Shown here piece after piece: positions 43,621 to 52,062 of a DNA stretch of 64,000 nucleotides. How positions within the stretch are numbered: the first letter of the stretch is position 1; each line of letters begins with the position of its first letter. Location: the NCBI RefSeq assembly GCF_000526215.1, contig NZ_JAFQ01000004.1, forward strand, positions 806,001 to 870,000, written 5' to 3'. The DNA is from Nocardia sp. BMG51109. Lineage in GTDB: Bacteria > Actinomycetota > Actinomycetes > Mycobacteriales > Mycobacteriaceae. The translations under genes were made by a program, and so were the position numbers. A model generated the notes under the pieces. It made no database searches. It worked only from the letters and a program-made list of their open reading frames with translations, and had not been told where the DNA came from.

Positions 43621-44745
43621 TCACCGACCACTGAGCACCTCCAGCATCCCGGCGACCGCGGCGGGCCAGGTGAACTGCTCGGCCCGGGTGCGCGCGGCGC
43701 GGCGGCGGTCGCGCGGCGGCAGCGCGAGCACGTCGGTGACCGCCTGCGCGAACGACGAGGGATGATCGTCGGCCACCGCACCGCACTCCCGGGTGACGAT
43801 ATCGGCCAGCGCCGAGGAACGGCTCGCCACCACCGGAGTGCCCGCCGCCAGCGCCTCCAGGGCCGCCAGCCCGAACGTCTCGTGCGGCCCCGGCGCCAGC
43901 GACACGTCCGAGCTCGCCAGCAGTGTCGCCAGCCGGTCGCGATCGTCGATGAACCCGGTGAAGTGCACCGCCGGACGCCCGTCCGGCAGCGGCGCGAGGC
44001 CGCGCGCCCGGCGCTGTAGCGACTCCCGCCGCGGCCCGTCGCCGGCGACGACCAGCCGCACGTCCACACTCTCGCGGCGCAGCGCGTCGACGGTCTCGAT
44101 GCTGCGATCGACCCGCTTCTCCACCGACAGCCGCCCGCAGTGCACCAGCAGATGCCGCGCACCGAGCCGCTCCCGCAGCCCGCCGTCGTGGCGCAGCGGG
44201 CTGAACATGTCCAGATCCACCCCCAGCGGCACCAGCGCCACATTCGGCGCCTCGATCCGCCCGAACTCCGCACGCGCGAATTCCGTTGTGCAGACGACGA
44301 TGTCGTAGTCGGCGGCAGAATTCCGGTTGGCCGCGTCGGCGGCCCGCCGGGCCATCGGGCCGGGCAGCACCTGCCCGAACAACCGGTCCAGCCGCTCGTG
44401 CGAGATCATCACCCCGGCGATGTCGCGCCGCCGCGCCCAGCGCCCGAACCCGCGCAGCGTCAGCCGATCCGAGACCTCCAGCACGTCCGGCCGCAGGCCG
44501 GTCAGCACGTCCGCCACCCGCCGTGGATCCGCGGCTCGGTACCCACCGGTCCACGGAATCGCCAAGGCGGGCACGGTGATCCGGCGCACACCGGTGCCGA
44601 GGGTCTGCTCGCCCCAGCGCGCCCCGGGCACTATCAGCACCACCTCGTGCCCGGCCGACACATATCCCGCACCGAGATGGTGCAGGGCCGTGCGCAGCCC
44701 ACCGGAGCGCGGACCGTAGAAGTTCGCCAACTGAACGATGCGCAC
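43621..44745 (-). CDS. Glycosyltransferase family 4 protein
   Basis: A 374-residue GT-B fold enzyme. The N-terminal domain has VQLANFYGPRSGGLRTALHH and a Gly-rich acceptor loop. The C-terminal donor domain has LVHCGRLSVEKRVDRSIE, LVVAGDGPRRESLQ, HFTGFIDDRDRLA and the E-x7-E motif in PHETFGLAALEALAAGTPVV. The GTG start (encoding VRIVQLANFYG) matches family starts. Mannosyltransferases of lipoarabinomannan synthesis belong to this group, but donor and acceptor cannot be assigned from sequence alone. About 107 bp without a gene separate it from the c-di-GMP gene upstream. Confidence 0.88.
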   Translation of the reverse strand: MRIVQLANFYGPRSGGLRTALHHLGAGYVSAGHEVVLIVPGARWGEQTLGTGVRRITVPALAIPWTGGYRAADPRRVADVLTGLRPDVLEVSDRLTLRGFGRWARRRDIAGVMISHERLDRLFGQVLPGPMARRAADAANRNSAADYDIVVCTTEFARAEFGRIEAPNVALVPLGVDLDMFSPLRHDGGLRERLGARHLLVHCGRLSVEKRVDRSIETVDALRRESVDVRLVVAGDGPRRESLQRRARGLAPLPDGRPAVHFTGFIDDRDRLATLLASSDVSLAPGPHETFGLAALEALAAGTPVVASRSSALADIVTRECGAVADDHPSSFAQAVTDVLALPPRDRRRAARTRAEQFTWPAAVAGMLEVLSGR

Positions 44746-44852
44746 GGGCCGATCGTCTCCGGGTCCCGAACCGGGCAGGCCAACGGGGGATGAACGATGG
44801 CGGAAGGATGGGATAAACGGCCGATTTATGCCGCACCCCGGCAAAACCGCGG

Positions 44853-46721
44853 TCAGATCCGGTTGGCACCCCGGGAGACCCGGGGAAGTTCGAGATCGAG
44901 CGGAATCCGCCCCAGCGCCAGGTGCGTCTCGACCTCCTCGGCGGGCATCGGCCGCGCGATGAGGAACCCCTGTGCGCGATAGCAGCCGAGGCCGACCAGC
45001 GTGCGGGCGGCGACGGCGGTCTCCACGCCCTCCCCGACCACTCCCAGCCCGAACGAACCGGCCAGCCCCACTATCGATTTCACGATGGCGAGATCGTCGG
45101 TGCTGACCCCCAGGCGCTGCACGAAACCGCGATCGATCTTCACCGCGTCCACCGGCAGCGCCTTGAGATGCGACAACGAGCTGTATCCGGTGCCGAAATC
45201 GTCGATGGCGATCTGCACACCCATCCGCTTGAGGCCGCGCAGTGTGACCTGGGTGCGCGCCAGGTCCTGAACCACCACGTGCTCGGTGATCTCCAGGCAT
45301 ACCGAGCTGCCGTCGATACCGAAGCGGCGTAGCTCGTCCTCGATCCGCTCCACGAAATCGAGGCTCACCAGCTGCACCGGCGAGACGTTGATCCGGATCA
45401 CCACATTCGACGCCAGCCCGCGCTCGCGCCACTGCGCGAACTGCGCGCACGCCGAGCGGATCACCCAGCGGCCCAGCTCGCCGGCCAGATTCGTCGCCTC
45501 GGCCACCCCGACGAACGCCCCCGGCGGTAGCAGCCCGCGGGTCGGATGCTGCCAGCGCACCAGCGCCTCCAGCGCGACGACCCGGCCGGTGCGCAGATCG
45601 ACCTCGGGCTGATAGTGCAGCAGCAGCGAATTGTCGGCGACCGCGCCGCGCAGGTTCAGCTCCACGTCGTCCTGCAGTTCGAACTGCGCCCGCATGGTGT
45701 CGGTGAACACGGCCACCCCGTCGCCGCCCCCGGACTTGGCCGACAGCAGGGCGTGATCGGCGCGGCGCAATACGTCGGCGACCGTCGTCTCCCCCGGAAT
45801 GCCCAGGGCCACACCGACACTCGCGCCGCGGCTCACCGACTCGCCACCCACCGACACCCGCCGGATGATCAGCTGGTGGATCCGCGTGGCCTCCAATTCG
45901 GCGGCCACCGCGTCCATCGGCTTGGCCGGCACGATCACGAATTCGTCGCCGCCCAGCCGGGCGATCATGTCGTTCGGATCGAGATGTTCTTGCAAGCGCA
46001 TGGACAATGTGCGAATAAAGTTGTCACCCGCGGTATGGCCCAGGAAATCGTTGAGCGCCTTGAGCCGATCGAGATCGAGAAAGAACGCCGCCACCGGCCC
46101 CGGGCTACCGGGCCGCAGCCGCTCCTCCATGTGCTCCAGCAGTGCCCGCCGGTTGGCCAGGCCGGTCAGGTCGTCGTGCAGCGCGATGTAGCGCAGCCGC
46201 TCCTCGGCGACCACCCGGGCCTGCAATTGCCCGAGCAGTGCGGCAATCGCCTTGAGTACGTTGATTTCCCGGGTGCTCCATTCCCGGTCGCCGAGCTTCA
46301 TGAAGCCGAGCAGCCCGGTCGGCTCGCCGCGCGACATCAGCGGCACGGTCGCCGAGGTCACCCCCGCGATGCCCGACGAGCGCCGGATCGTCTCCTGATA
46401 GTCGGCGAACTCCGGGACCGGCCGGACGATCAGCGGCTCGGTCAGGTGCTCCATCGCGCGGAACACCGAATCGGCCTCGTCGAAGTAGACGACCTCGAGC
46501 GGATCCGGATCGGGCACGGACGGGCGCCGGGGCCACTCGGCGAGCAGCACCGTCGCGCGACGCTCCCGATCGGTGTGCCGGACGTAACTGAAATCCACGT
46601 CGAAATACTCGACCAGCTTGGCCAGCACGCGTTCGGTCGCCGCCACCATCGTCGTGGCGTCGACCCCCATCAACTCCGCGGCGACCTGCGTCACCAGTGA
46701 GTCGAGCGTTCGCCGAGGCAC
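44853..46721 (-). CDS. Bifunctional diguanylate cyclase / phosphodiesterase (GAF-GGDEF-EAL)
   Basis: A 622-residue cytosolic c-di-GMP enzyme that resembles M. tuberculosis Rv1354c along its length. The N-terminal GAF domain (about residues 20-175) contains VEYFDVDFSYVRHTDRERRA. The GGDEF domain has an intact active site, RLGGDEFVIV. The EAL domain has ALEALVRWQHP, the metal-binding EITEHVV and DDFGTGYSS, and EGVET, so both activities look intact. The GTG start is supported by GGAGA just in front; an in-frame ATG 24 codons upstream is less likely. Confidence 0.93.
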   Translation of the reverse strand: MPRRTLDSLVTQVAAELMGVDATTMVAATERVLAKLVEYFDVDFSYVRHTDRERRATVLLAEWPRRPSVPDPDPLEVVYFDEADSVFRAMEHLTEPLIVRPVPEFADYQETIRRSSGIAGVTSATVPLMSRGEPTGLLGFMKLGDREWSTREINVLKAIAALLGQLQARVVAEERLRYIALHDDLTGLANRRALLEHMEERLRPGSPGPVAAFFLDLDRLKALNDFLGHTAGDNFIRTLSMRLQEHLDPNDMIARLGGDEFVIVPAKPMDAVAAELEATRIHQLIIRRVSVGGESVSRGASVGVALGIPGETTVADVLRRADHALLSAKSGGGDGVAVFTDTMRAQFELQDDVELNLRGAVADNSLLLHYQPEVDLRTGRVVALEALVRWQHPTRGLLPPGAFVGVAEATNLAGELGRWVIRSACAQFAQWRERGLASNVVIRINVSPVQLVSLDFVERIEDELRRFGIDGSSVCLEITEHVVVQDLARTQVTLRGLKRMGVQIAIDDFGTGYSSLSHLKALPVDAVKIDRGFVQRLGVSTDDLAIVKSIVGLAGSFGLGVVGEGVETAVAARTLVGLGCYRAQGFLIARPMPAEEVETHLALGRIPLDLELPRVSRGANRI

Positions 46722-47435
46722 CTTGTCTCCGATCGTGCTATCCGCGGGTGTCCGCGCCCCGGCCCAGCGGACTCCCGTCACGGACGGTCGCACCCGGCGC
46801 GCGGCTCGGACGAAGTACCAACGTCATACTCAGTTGTCCAGGCACCCCCGGCAGGTCGCTGAATCCGCCCTGAAGTGACGCTAGTGTATCGGCGTATTCC
46901 GGTGAAATCGCGACGAGTTCGCTGCGACGCCACGAGTAACCGTTGTCAATATGCATACCGGCGCGGCATCCCCGATCTCCGTGTCCGTGCAAACGCCGCG
47001 TGCCGACATCCGGCAACCGCCCCGGGCACTTCCGGCACGGGGTGCGCCAACGTCGCTCGCAACTCCACAGCATTTGCCTCGTATGTCCGAGTGTCCCACC
47101 GAATCGGTGTGTGTCGGAGGCCATCGCGGGCTCGCGGACCCACGGCTGTCGTCGGGCCGACCACGCTGGCTTCGACAGTCATATAGTTCCTACTCCGTTG
47201 CTGCGCGGTGCCGCGCGACTATCCGGGCCGCCCCACCCGACCGGACGGTGTCCGGCCATCGGGGATATGGCCGCCTAGGCAGTATCCGTCATCTGACCGG
47301 AATTGACCAGACGTCTGGCAAATCTTCCGAAACCCGAGTGTGCAGTCCGAAATCTTCCCAGGTCAGAGGATCGTCGGCAACATCCGGTCGAAACCTAAAG
47401 ACCAGTCGGTACACATCAGGTTACCGAGCGGCTAA
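46722..47435. other. Gene-free 714-bp stretch
   Basis: No convincing gene was found on either strand; open frames here have poor codon third-position bias and no ribosome-binding sites. Base composition is lower in GC than the flanks. It contains one perfect 12-bp palindrome, CCAGACGTCTGG, at 47,307-47,318, and near-repeats AAATCTTCC on both sides of 47,340. It probably holds the promoter of the GAF-GGDEF-EAL gene at its left end. Confidence 0.5.
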
Positions 47436-47870
47436 CTAGACCAGGATGGCGATCAGTAGTTCCACCTCGGCCGGTCCGCGCCAGATCTCGATCTCTTCAC
47501 GATAGGCCCGCGTGATCTCCGCCGAGGCCGTCGCGTCGTCGACCTGGGCCCATACGTCCTCTACCGGATCGTGATAATCACCGTTGGGCTCGAAACGCGC
47601 ATACACGCCCTTGGGCACCCGAATCAGCACGTCGCCGACCGGCACCGCATCGGGGGCCGGGTAGTCGTAGCTGACCAGGACGTTGTAATTGCCGGCCGGA
47701 TCGGGAACGTACACCGTGTACAGCGGATGATCGGCGCCGTCGCGGTCGCGCAACCGATCGCGCAGGAATTCGATCAGCTCGCTGTTGCTGACCTTGAAAC
47801 TCGGACGCACCCGCGGCACCACCAGACCGCCGTAGACCGCTTCGTCGCGCACCACGATCGAATAACTCAT
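47436..47870 (-). CDS. GyrI-like / effector-binding-domain protein, second of pair
   Basis: A 144-residue protein consisting only of an AraC-type effector-binding (GyrI-like) fold. Visible elements are SIVVRDEAVYGGLVVPRVRP, HPLYTVYVPDPAGNYNVLVSYD, VLIRVPKGVYARFEPNGDY and a C-terminal strand EVELLIAILV. No HTH is present, so it is a stand-alone ligand-binding domain; related proteins bind small cationic or hydrophobic compounds. Its ATG overlaps the stop of its paralogue (ATGA), so the two are made together and may form a heterodimer. Confidence 0.8.
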   Translation of the reverse strand: MSYSIVVRDEAVYGGLVVPRVRPSFKVSNSELIEFLRDRLRDRDGADHPLYTVYVPDPAGNYNVLVSYDYPAPDAVPVGDVLIRVPKGVYARFEPNGDYHDPVEDVWAQVDDATASAEITRAYREEIEIWRGPAEVELLIAILV

Positions 47871-48310
47871 GACACCTCGACCGCCAGGTACAGATCGATC
47901 TTGTAGGCGTGTGGGTAGCACTCGAAATCCCCCGTGAACGTCCGCTTGATCTGCTTGTGCTCCTCGGCGTAGGCGATCTGGGTCCACAGGTCGGTCATGA
48001 TCTGCGGGAAATTGCCCACCGAGGAGAACCGCGCGTAGCTGCCGCGGGGCAGCCGCGCGACGATGTGGCCGCGGGTGACGTCGTCGAATGCCTTGCACTC
48101 GTAGCCGACGATCTGGGTGTTGAAGGTGTTCAGCTCGGCCGCGTAGTCGGTGTAGGCGGATGCCAGCGGGCCGCCGAGGTCCTGGTGCAGGACCGCGGCC
48201 CAGGCGGCCTCCAGATCGTGGTCACGCAGTTCCCCGAGCGCGCGTTTGGGGCTTCGCACCGGTAGCCCGGCGACCCACGTCTCGTCCCGCTCGACGATCT
48301 CAAACTGCAT
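47867..48310 (-). CDS. GyrI-like / effector-binding-domain protein, first of pair
   Basis: A 147-residue paralogue with the same fold: FEIVERDETWVAGLPVRSPK, TQIVGYECKAFDDVTRGHIV, VARLPRGSYARFSSVGNFPQ and YKIDLYLAVEV. The acidic residue near the end of the last strands, typical of the ligand pocket of this fold, is present. The start is the ATG encoding MQFEIVERDE; a longer frame lacks a ribosome site. No transporter or regulator is adjacent, so the ligand is unknown. Confidence 0.8.
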   Translation of the reverse strand: MQFEIVERDETWVAGLPVRSPKRALGELRDHDLEAAWAAVLHQDLGGPLASAYTDYAAELNTFNTQIVGYECKAFDDVTRGHIVARLPRGSYARFSSVGNFPQIMTDLWTQIAYAEEHKQIKRTFTGDFECYPHAYKIDLYLAVEVS

Positions 48311-48512
48311 GGGTGAAACTCTCTCGAGGTGATCGAGTGGGGCAGCGCGCAACCAGGGGCTGCGGCGCGTGCCGTCCGGCCAGGAAGGTCATGCTATCAA
48401 CCCGTCGGGTGAGAGATCGGCGACACGACCCCAGCCGGGCATGGCGGCCCGAATCCACTGGTCCCGCGCCGATGCGCAGATCCCGCGCGCCGCCCTCGCG
48501 CGACGTGATTGA

Positions 48513-49229
48513 GTGCCTGATGTGTACCGCACCCTGGACGAGATGGACGCGGCGCTGGCCGACTGCCGCGCCTGCCCGCGCCTGGTCGCCTGGCGGGAGC
48601 AGGTCGCGCGCGAGAAGCGGGCGGCCTACCGGGACGAAACCTATTGGGGCAGGCCGGTGACGGGCCTCGGCCCGGCCGATGCCCGGCTGCTGGTGGTCGG
48701 CCTCGCGCCGGCCGCGCACGGCGGCAACCGGACCGGGCGCATGTTCACCGGCGACCGCAGCGGCGACGTCCTGTTCGCCGCCATGTACGCCGTCGGGCTG
48801 ACGAACCAGCCCACCGCCACGCATCGCGGCGACGGCCTCCGGCTGCTCGACACGCGGGTGACCGCGCCGGTGCACTGCGCGCCGCCGGACAACAAGCCCA
48901 CCCCCGACGAGCGCGACCGGTGCCGGCACTGGCTGGTGACCGAACTCGGGCTGCTCGCGCCCACCGTGCGCGCGATCGTAGTGCTGGGCGGCTGGGGCTG
49001 GCAGGCGCTGCTGCCCGCACTGACGTCGGCCGGCTGGCAGGTGCCGCGGCCCCGGCCGAAATTCGGGCACGGGGTGCGCTACGAGATCGCCCCGGACGGG
49101 CCGGGGCGATCTTCGCTGCACCTGTTCGGCTGCTATCACGTCAGCCAGCAGAACACGTTCACCGGACGGTTGACCCCGGCGATGCTGGAAGACGTTTTCG
49201 CACAGGCGAAGTCAGCGGCCGAACGCTGA
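48513..49229 (+). CDS. Family 5 uracil-DNA glycosylase (UdgB type)
   Basis: A 238-residue Fe-S uracil-DNA glycosylase. The N-terminal cysteine pair in DCRACPRL begins the 4Fe-4S site, with further cysteines in VHCAPP and ERDRC. The active-site block is VVGLAPAAHGGNRTGRMFTG, and the DNA-intercalation region is HVSQQNTFTGRLT, characteristic of family 5 (M. tuberculosis Rv1259). It removes uracil and deaminated purines from GC-rich DNA. The GTG start encodes VPDVYRTLDE. Its end overlaps the convergent MFS gene by 18 bases. Confidence 0.92.
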   Translation: MPDVYRTLDEMDAALADCRACPRLVAWREQVAREKRAAYRDETYWGRPVTGLGPADARLLVVGLAPAAHGGNRTGRMFTGDRSGDVLFAAMYAVGLTNQPTATHRGDGLRLLDTRVTAPVHCAPPDNKPTPDERDRCRHWLVTELGLLAPTVRAIVVLGGWGWQALLPALTSAGWQVPRPRPKFGHGVRYEIAPDGPGRSSLHLFGCYHVSQQNTFTGRLTPAMLEDVFAQAKSAAER

Positions 49230-51587
49230 CGCACCCGGCCCGGAGCGCCCGTTGTGCCCGGCGAAGCCGCCGACCGGCACCGCCTCCTCGTGCCCCAGTT
49301 CCAGGTCGACGGAGTCCAGATCGTCACCGCCGACGCTCACCCGCGTCGTGACCGGTGCGTAGCCGCTGGCGACCACCGTGTAGCTGCCCTCGTCCAGGTT
49401 GCCGAAGCTGTAGGTTCCGTCCGGTCCGGTCGTCACCGTGTCGACCACGTTGCCGTGCGAATCCGCCAGTGTCACACGGGCATCGTCGACCGGCGTGCCG
49501 TCGAGCACGTGCACCACGCCGCGCAACCGGATCCCCGGGCGCAGCACGACGTCCAGACCGGTCATGCCGGCGCCCGACACCCGCACCGGCATCGCCGTGG
49601 GATGGAAACCGAGCGCGCTGACCGCCACCGTGAACTCGCCCTCCGGCAGTTCCTCCAGGCCGTATCGGCCGTCGAGATCGGTTGTGCCGGAAGTCAATAC
49701 CTCACCGCGCAGATCCAGCGCCGACACGTGCGCGTCGGGCACCGGGGCACCGTCGCCGGCCCCGGTGACGGTGCCCGCCACACCGGCCATCGCGGCCATC
49801 GTCACATCCCAGGACACCGGCCGGTCGCCGAGCGTCACGGTCGAGGCGTCGGGGCGCCGCCCCTCCGCCGAGGCGATGAGCACATACGAACCCGATGCGG
49901 GCGCGGTCAGCTCGTAGTACCCGTCGGGCCGGGACAGCGCGCGGCCCAGCTGCTGGCCGGACGTCGAGATCAGCGTCAGCGTGGCGCCGGGGACCGCCGC
50001 CCCGCGGGCGTCGAGCATGCGGCCGAACAGCACCGGCCCGCTCACCGCGGGCGCCTCCGCGCCGACGCCGCGTGCCGCCACACCGTGGGGGGCGGCCACC
50101 GGCTCGGTCGCGTCGTCCGCGGGCACGTGCGCCGCGACCGTCACGGGCTCGCGGTCGGCGTCCGCCGCGTGCTTCGGACCGGCCTCGGCGGCGGCCCGGC
50201 GCCGACCCGGAATGAACAGGGCGATGACCCCGCCGACCGCGGCGACCCCGCAGCCGATCAGCAGGCCGACCCGGAAGCCGTCCTCGGTCGGGATGGAAAC
50301 GCCGCCCAGCGTGGTGCTCATCTGCGCCAGCACGGCACCCGTCACCGCGGACGCCACCGACGTGCCGATCGAGCGCATCAGGGTGTTGAAGCTGTTGGCC
50401 GCGGCCGTCTCCGACTGCGGCACCGCGCTCATCACCAGGGCGGGCATGGCGCCGTAGGCGAATCCGACGCCGATGTTGATGATGAGCGTGACCGCCAGCA
50501 GTCCCCAGGTGGTGCCCATCAGCGCCATCGAGGAGCCGTAGCCGGCGGCGATGATCACACAGCCGACGATCAGGGTGATCTTGGGGCCGGCCAGGGCCGA
50601 CAGCCGCGCCCCGATCGGGGACACCGCCATCATCATGAGTCCGGCCGGGGCCATCCACAGGCCCATCGCCATCATCGTCTGCCCCAGGCCGTAGCCGGTG
50701 GACTCCGGCAGCTGGAGCAGCTGCGGGACGATCAGCGACTGCGCGAACATCGCCATGCCGACCACGATCGAGGTCATATTGGTGAGCAGCACCTGCGGCC
50801 GCGCGGTCACCCGCAGGTCGACCAGCGGCTCACAGATCCGCAGCTCCCAGAGGCCCCACAGCAGCGCCAGCACGACGGCCGCGGCGAGCAGGCCGAGGGT
50901 GAGGCCGCTGGTCCAGCCCCAGCTCGAACCCTTGGACACCGCCAGCAACAGGCAGATCAGGGCGCTGCCCAGGCCGATCGCACCGAGGATGTCGAAGCGG
51001 CCGTGGGCGCCCTTGGGCGGGGTGGCCGGAATGAGGGCCAGGATCGCCAGCCCGGCGACGACGGCGAGCCCGGCGGCGGTCCAGAACAGCACGCGCCAGT
51101 TGCTGTACTGGATGATCGCGGCGGCCAGCGGCAGGCCCAGCGCACCGCCGATACCGAGCGACGAGCTGATCAGCGCGATCCCCGAGCCGAGCCGCTCCGG
51201 CGGCAGCAGATCGCGCAGCGCGGCGATGCCCACCGGGATCAAGCCGACGCACATCCCCTGCAGGGCGCGGCCGATGACCATCGGCCACAGCGACGACGAG
51301 AGCGCGCAGATGACCGATCCGACGGCCAGCGGCACCACCGACGCCAGCAGTACCTGGCGTTTTCCGTACATATCGCCCAGCCGGCCGGCGACCGGGGTGG
51401 TCACGGCGCTGGCGAGCAGGCTCGCGGTCACCGCCCAGGCGGCGTTCGAGGCGCTGGTGTGCAACAGCGACGGCAGCTGGCCGACCAGCGGCACGACGAG
51501 CGTCTGCGTCAGCGACGCGACGATCCCGGCGAATGCCATCACCGCCAGGATCCCTCCCGGGTGTTTGGTGGGTTCTGTTTGCTGCAC
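49212..51587 (-). CDS. MFS (DHA2-type) transporter fused to carboxypeptidase-regulatory-like repeats
   Basis: A 791-residue fusion. Residues of about 1-475 form a 14-helix drug:H+ antiporter with VAGRLGDMYGKRQVLL (motif A) and IGRALQGMCVGLIPVG. After a charged linker (IPGRRRAAAEAG) come about 280 residues holding three beta-sandwich repeats of the carboxypeptidase-regulatory type: GRMLDARGAAVPGATLTLIS to SRPDGYYELTAPASGSYVLI; GTVTGAGDGAPVPDAHVSAL to DLDGRYGLEELPEGEFTVAV; GVVHVLDGTPVDDARVTLAD to GPDGTYSFGNLDEGSYTVVA. With 14 helices this tail would be cytosolic. The GTG start six bases after AGGGAG is preferred over an ATG five codons upstream. Confidence 0.88.
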   Translation of the reverse strand: MQQTEPTKHPGGILAVMAFAGIVASLTQTLVVPLVGQLPSLLHTSASNAAWAVTASLLASAVTTPVAGRLGDMYGKRQVLLASVVPLAVGSVICALSSSLWPMVIGRALQGMCVGLIPVGIAALRDLLPPERLGSGIALISSSLGIGGALGLPLAAAIIQYSNWRVLFWTAAGLAVVAGLAILALIPATPPKGAHGRFDILGAIGLGSALICLLLAVSKGSSWGWTSGLTLGLLAAAVVLALLWGLWELRICEPLVDLRVTARPQVLLTNMTSIVVGMAMFAQSLIVPQLLQLPESTGYGLGQTMMAMGLWMAPAGLMMMAVSPIGARLSALAGPKITLIVGCVIIAAGYGSSMALMGTTWGLLAVTLIINIGVGFAYGAMPALVMSAVPQSETAAANSFNTLMRSIGTSVASAVTGAVLAQMSTTLGGVSIPTEDGFRVGLLIGCGVAAVGGVIALFIPGRRRAAAEAGPKHAADADREPVTVAAHVPADDATEPVAAPHGVAARGVGAEAPAVSGPVLFGRMLDARGAAVPGATLTLISTSGQQLGRALSRPDGYYELTAPASGSYVLIASAEGRRPDASTVTLGDRPVSWDVTMAAMAGVAGTVTGAGDGAPVPDAHVSALDLRGEVLTSGTTDLDGRYGLEELPEGEFTVAVSALGFHPTAMPVRVSGAGMTGLDVVLRPGIRLRGVVHVLDGTPVDDARVTLADSHGNVVDTVTTGPDGTYSFGNLDEGSYTVVASGYAPVTTRVSVGGDDLDSVDLELGHEEAVPVGGFAGHNGRSGPGASAFGR

Positions 51588-51617
51588 GCCGATCTCCCTC
51601 ATGGCCCCAAATATTTG

Positions 51618-51634
51618 ATGTGCATCATGCACAT
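51618..51634. promoter_or_regulatory. Perfect 17-bp palindrome upstream of the MFS gene
   Basis: ATGTGCATCATGCACAT is a perfect inverted repeat with 8-bp arms around one base, 30 bp before the MFS start. A related half-site (TAGTGCATAATG) follows within 15 bp, and the local sequence is AT-rich against a GC-rich background. This resembles MarR- or TetR-type operators. No regulator gene is adjacent, so the binding protein is unknown. Confidence 0.7.
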
Positions 51635-52062
51635 TACATGTATAGTGCATAATGAAGGCGGTCGGGTGCAACGCGAGTGATGGACATCTCACGCACCGTG
51701 GACTGCGTATGTGGATGAACGCCGCATTACGGACAGATCTGGGCGGGCTGCACGCCACGGATCCCGGCGGTCGCGAGTCCATTCGTGGGCCGTCGGAGTG
51801 ACCGAAACTCACCGGCTCCGGCCGACGGTTCGGATCACGATGGCCACAGACACACCTGCACGTCGGCGGCCACGACCGTTGTCGAGCACGGACAGGTCGC
51901 GGGAATCGGTGCGCCTGCGGTAGCCGGCCTCGGATAAGGCGAGGCCCGCAATCCGGCCCCTACTCGGATCGGCAAGTGACACAAGGTTTCCGGGCAGCAC
52001 CGGCCCGTTCGGGCTGAGGATTGCGGTCACGCGGCGGGGACGTCAGTGAGCCGGAATGCCAT
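51635..52062. other. Gene-free stretch between the MFS and deacylase genes
   Basis: About 430 bp in which no supported gene was seen. Short open frames on both strands (for example a 73-codon minus-strand frame ending near 51,809) have ATG starts but no family resemblance and no clear ribosome site. The left end carries the promoter region of the MFS gene. Confidence 0.4.

Noticed and set aside
49254..51680. 808-codon plus-strand open frame opposite the MFS fusion gene
   Set aside because: Arg/His/Gln-rich antisense shadow of a well-supported transporter gene.
51809..52030. 73-codon minus-strand frame beginning MTAILSPNGPVLPG
   Set aside because: Weak coding bias, no ribosome site and no family resemblance; left as unannotated intergenic DNA.
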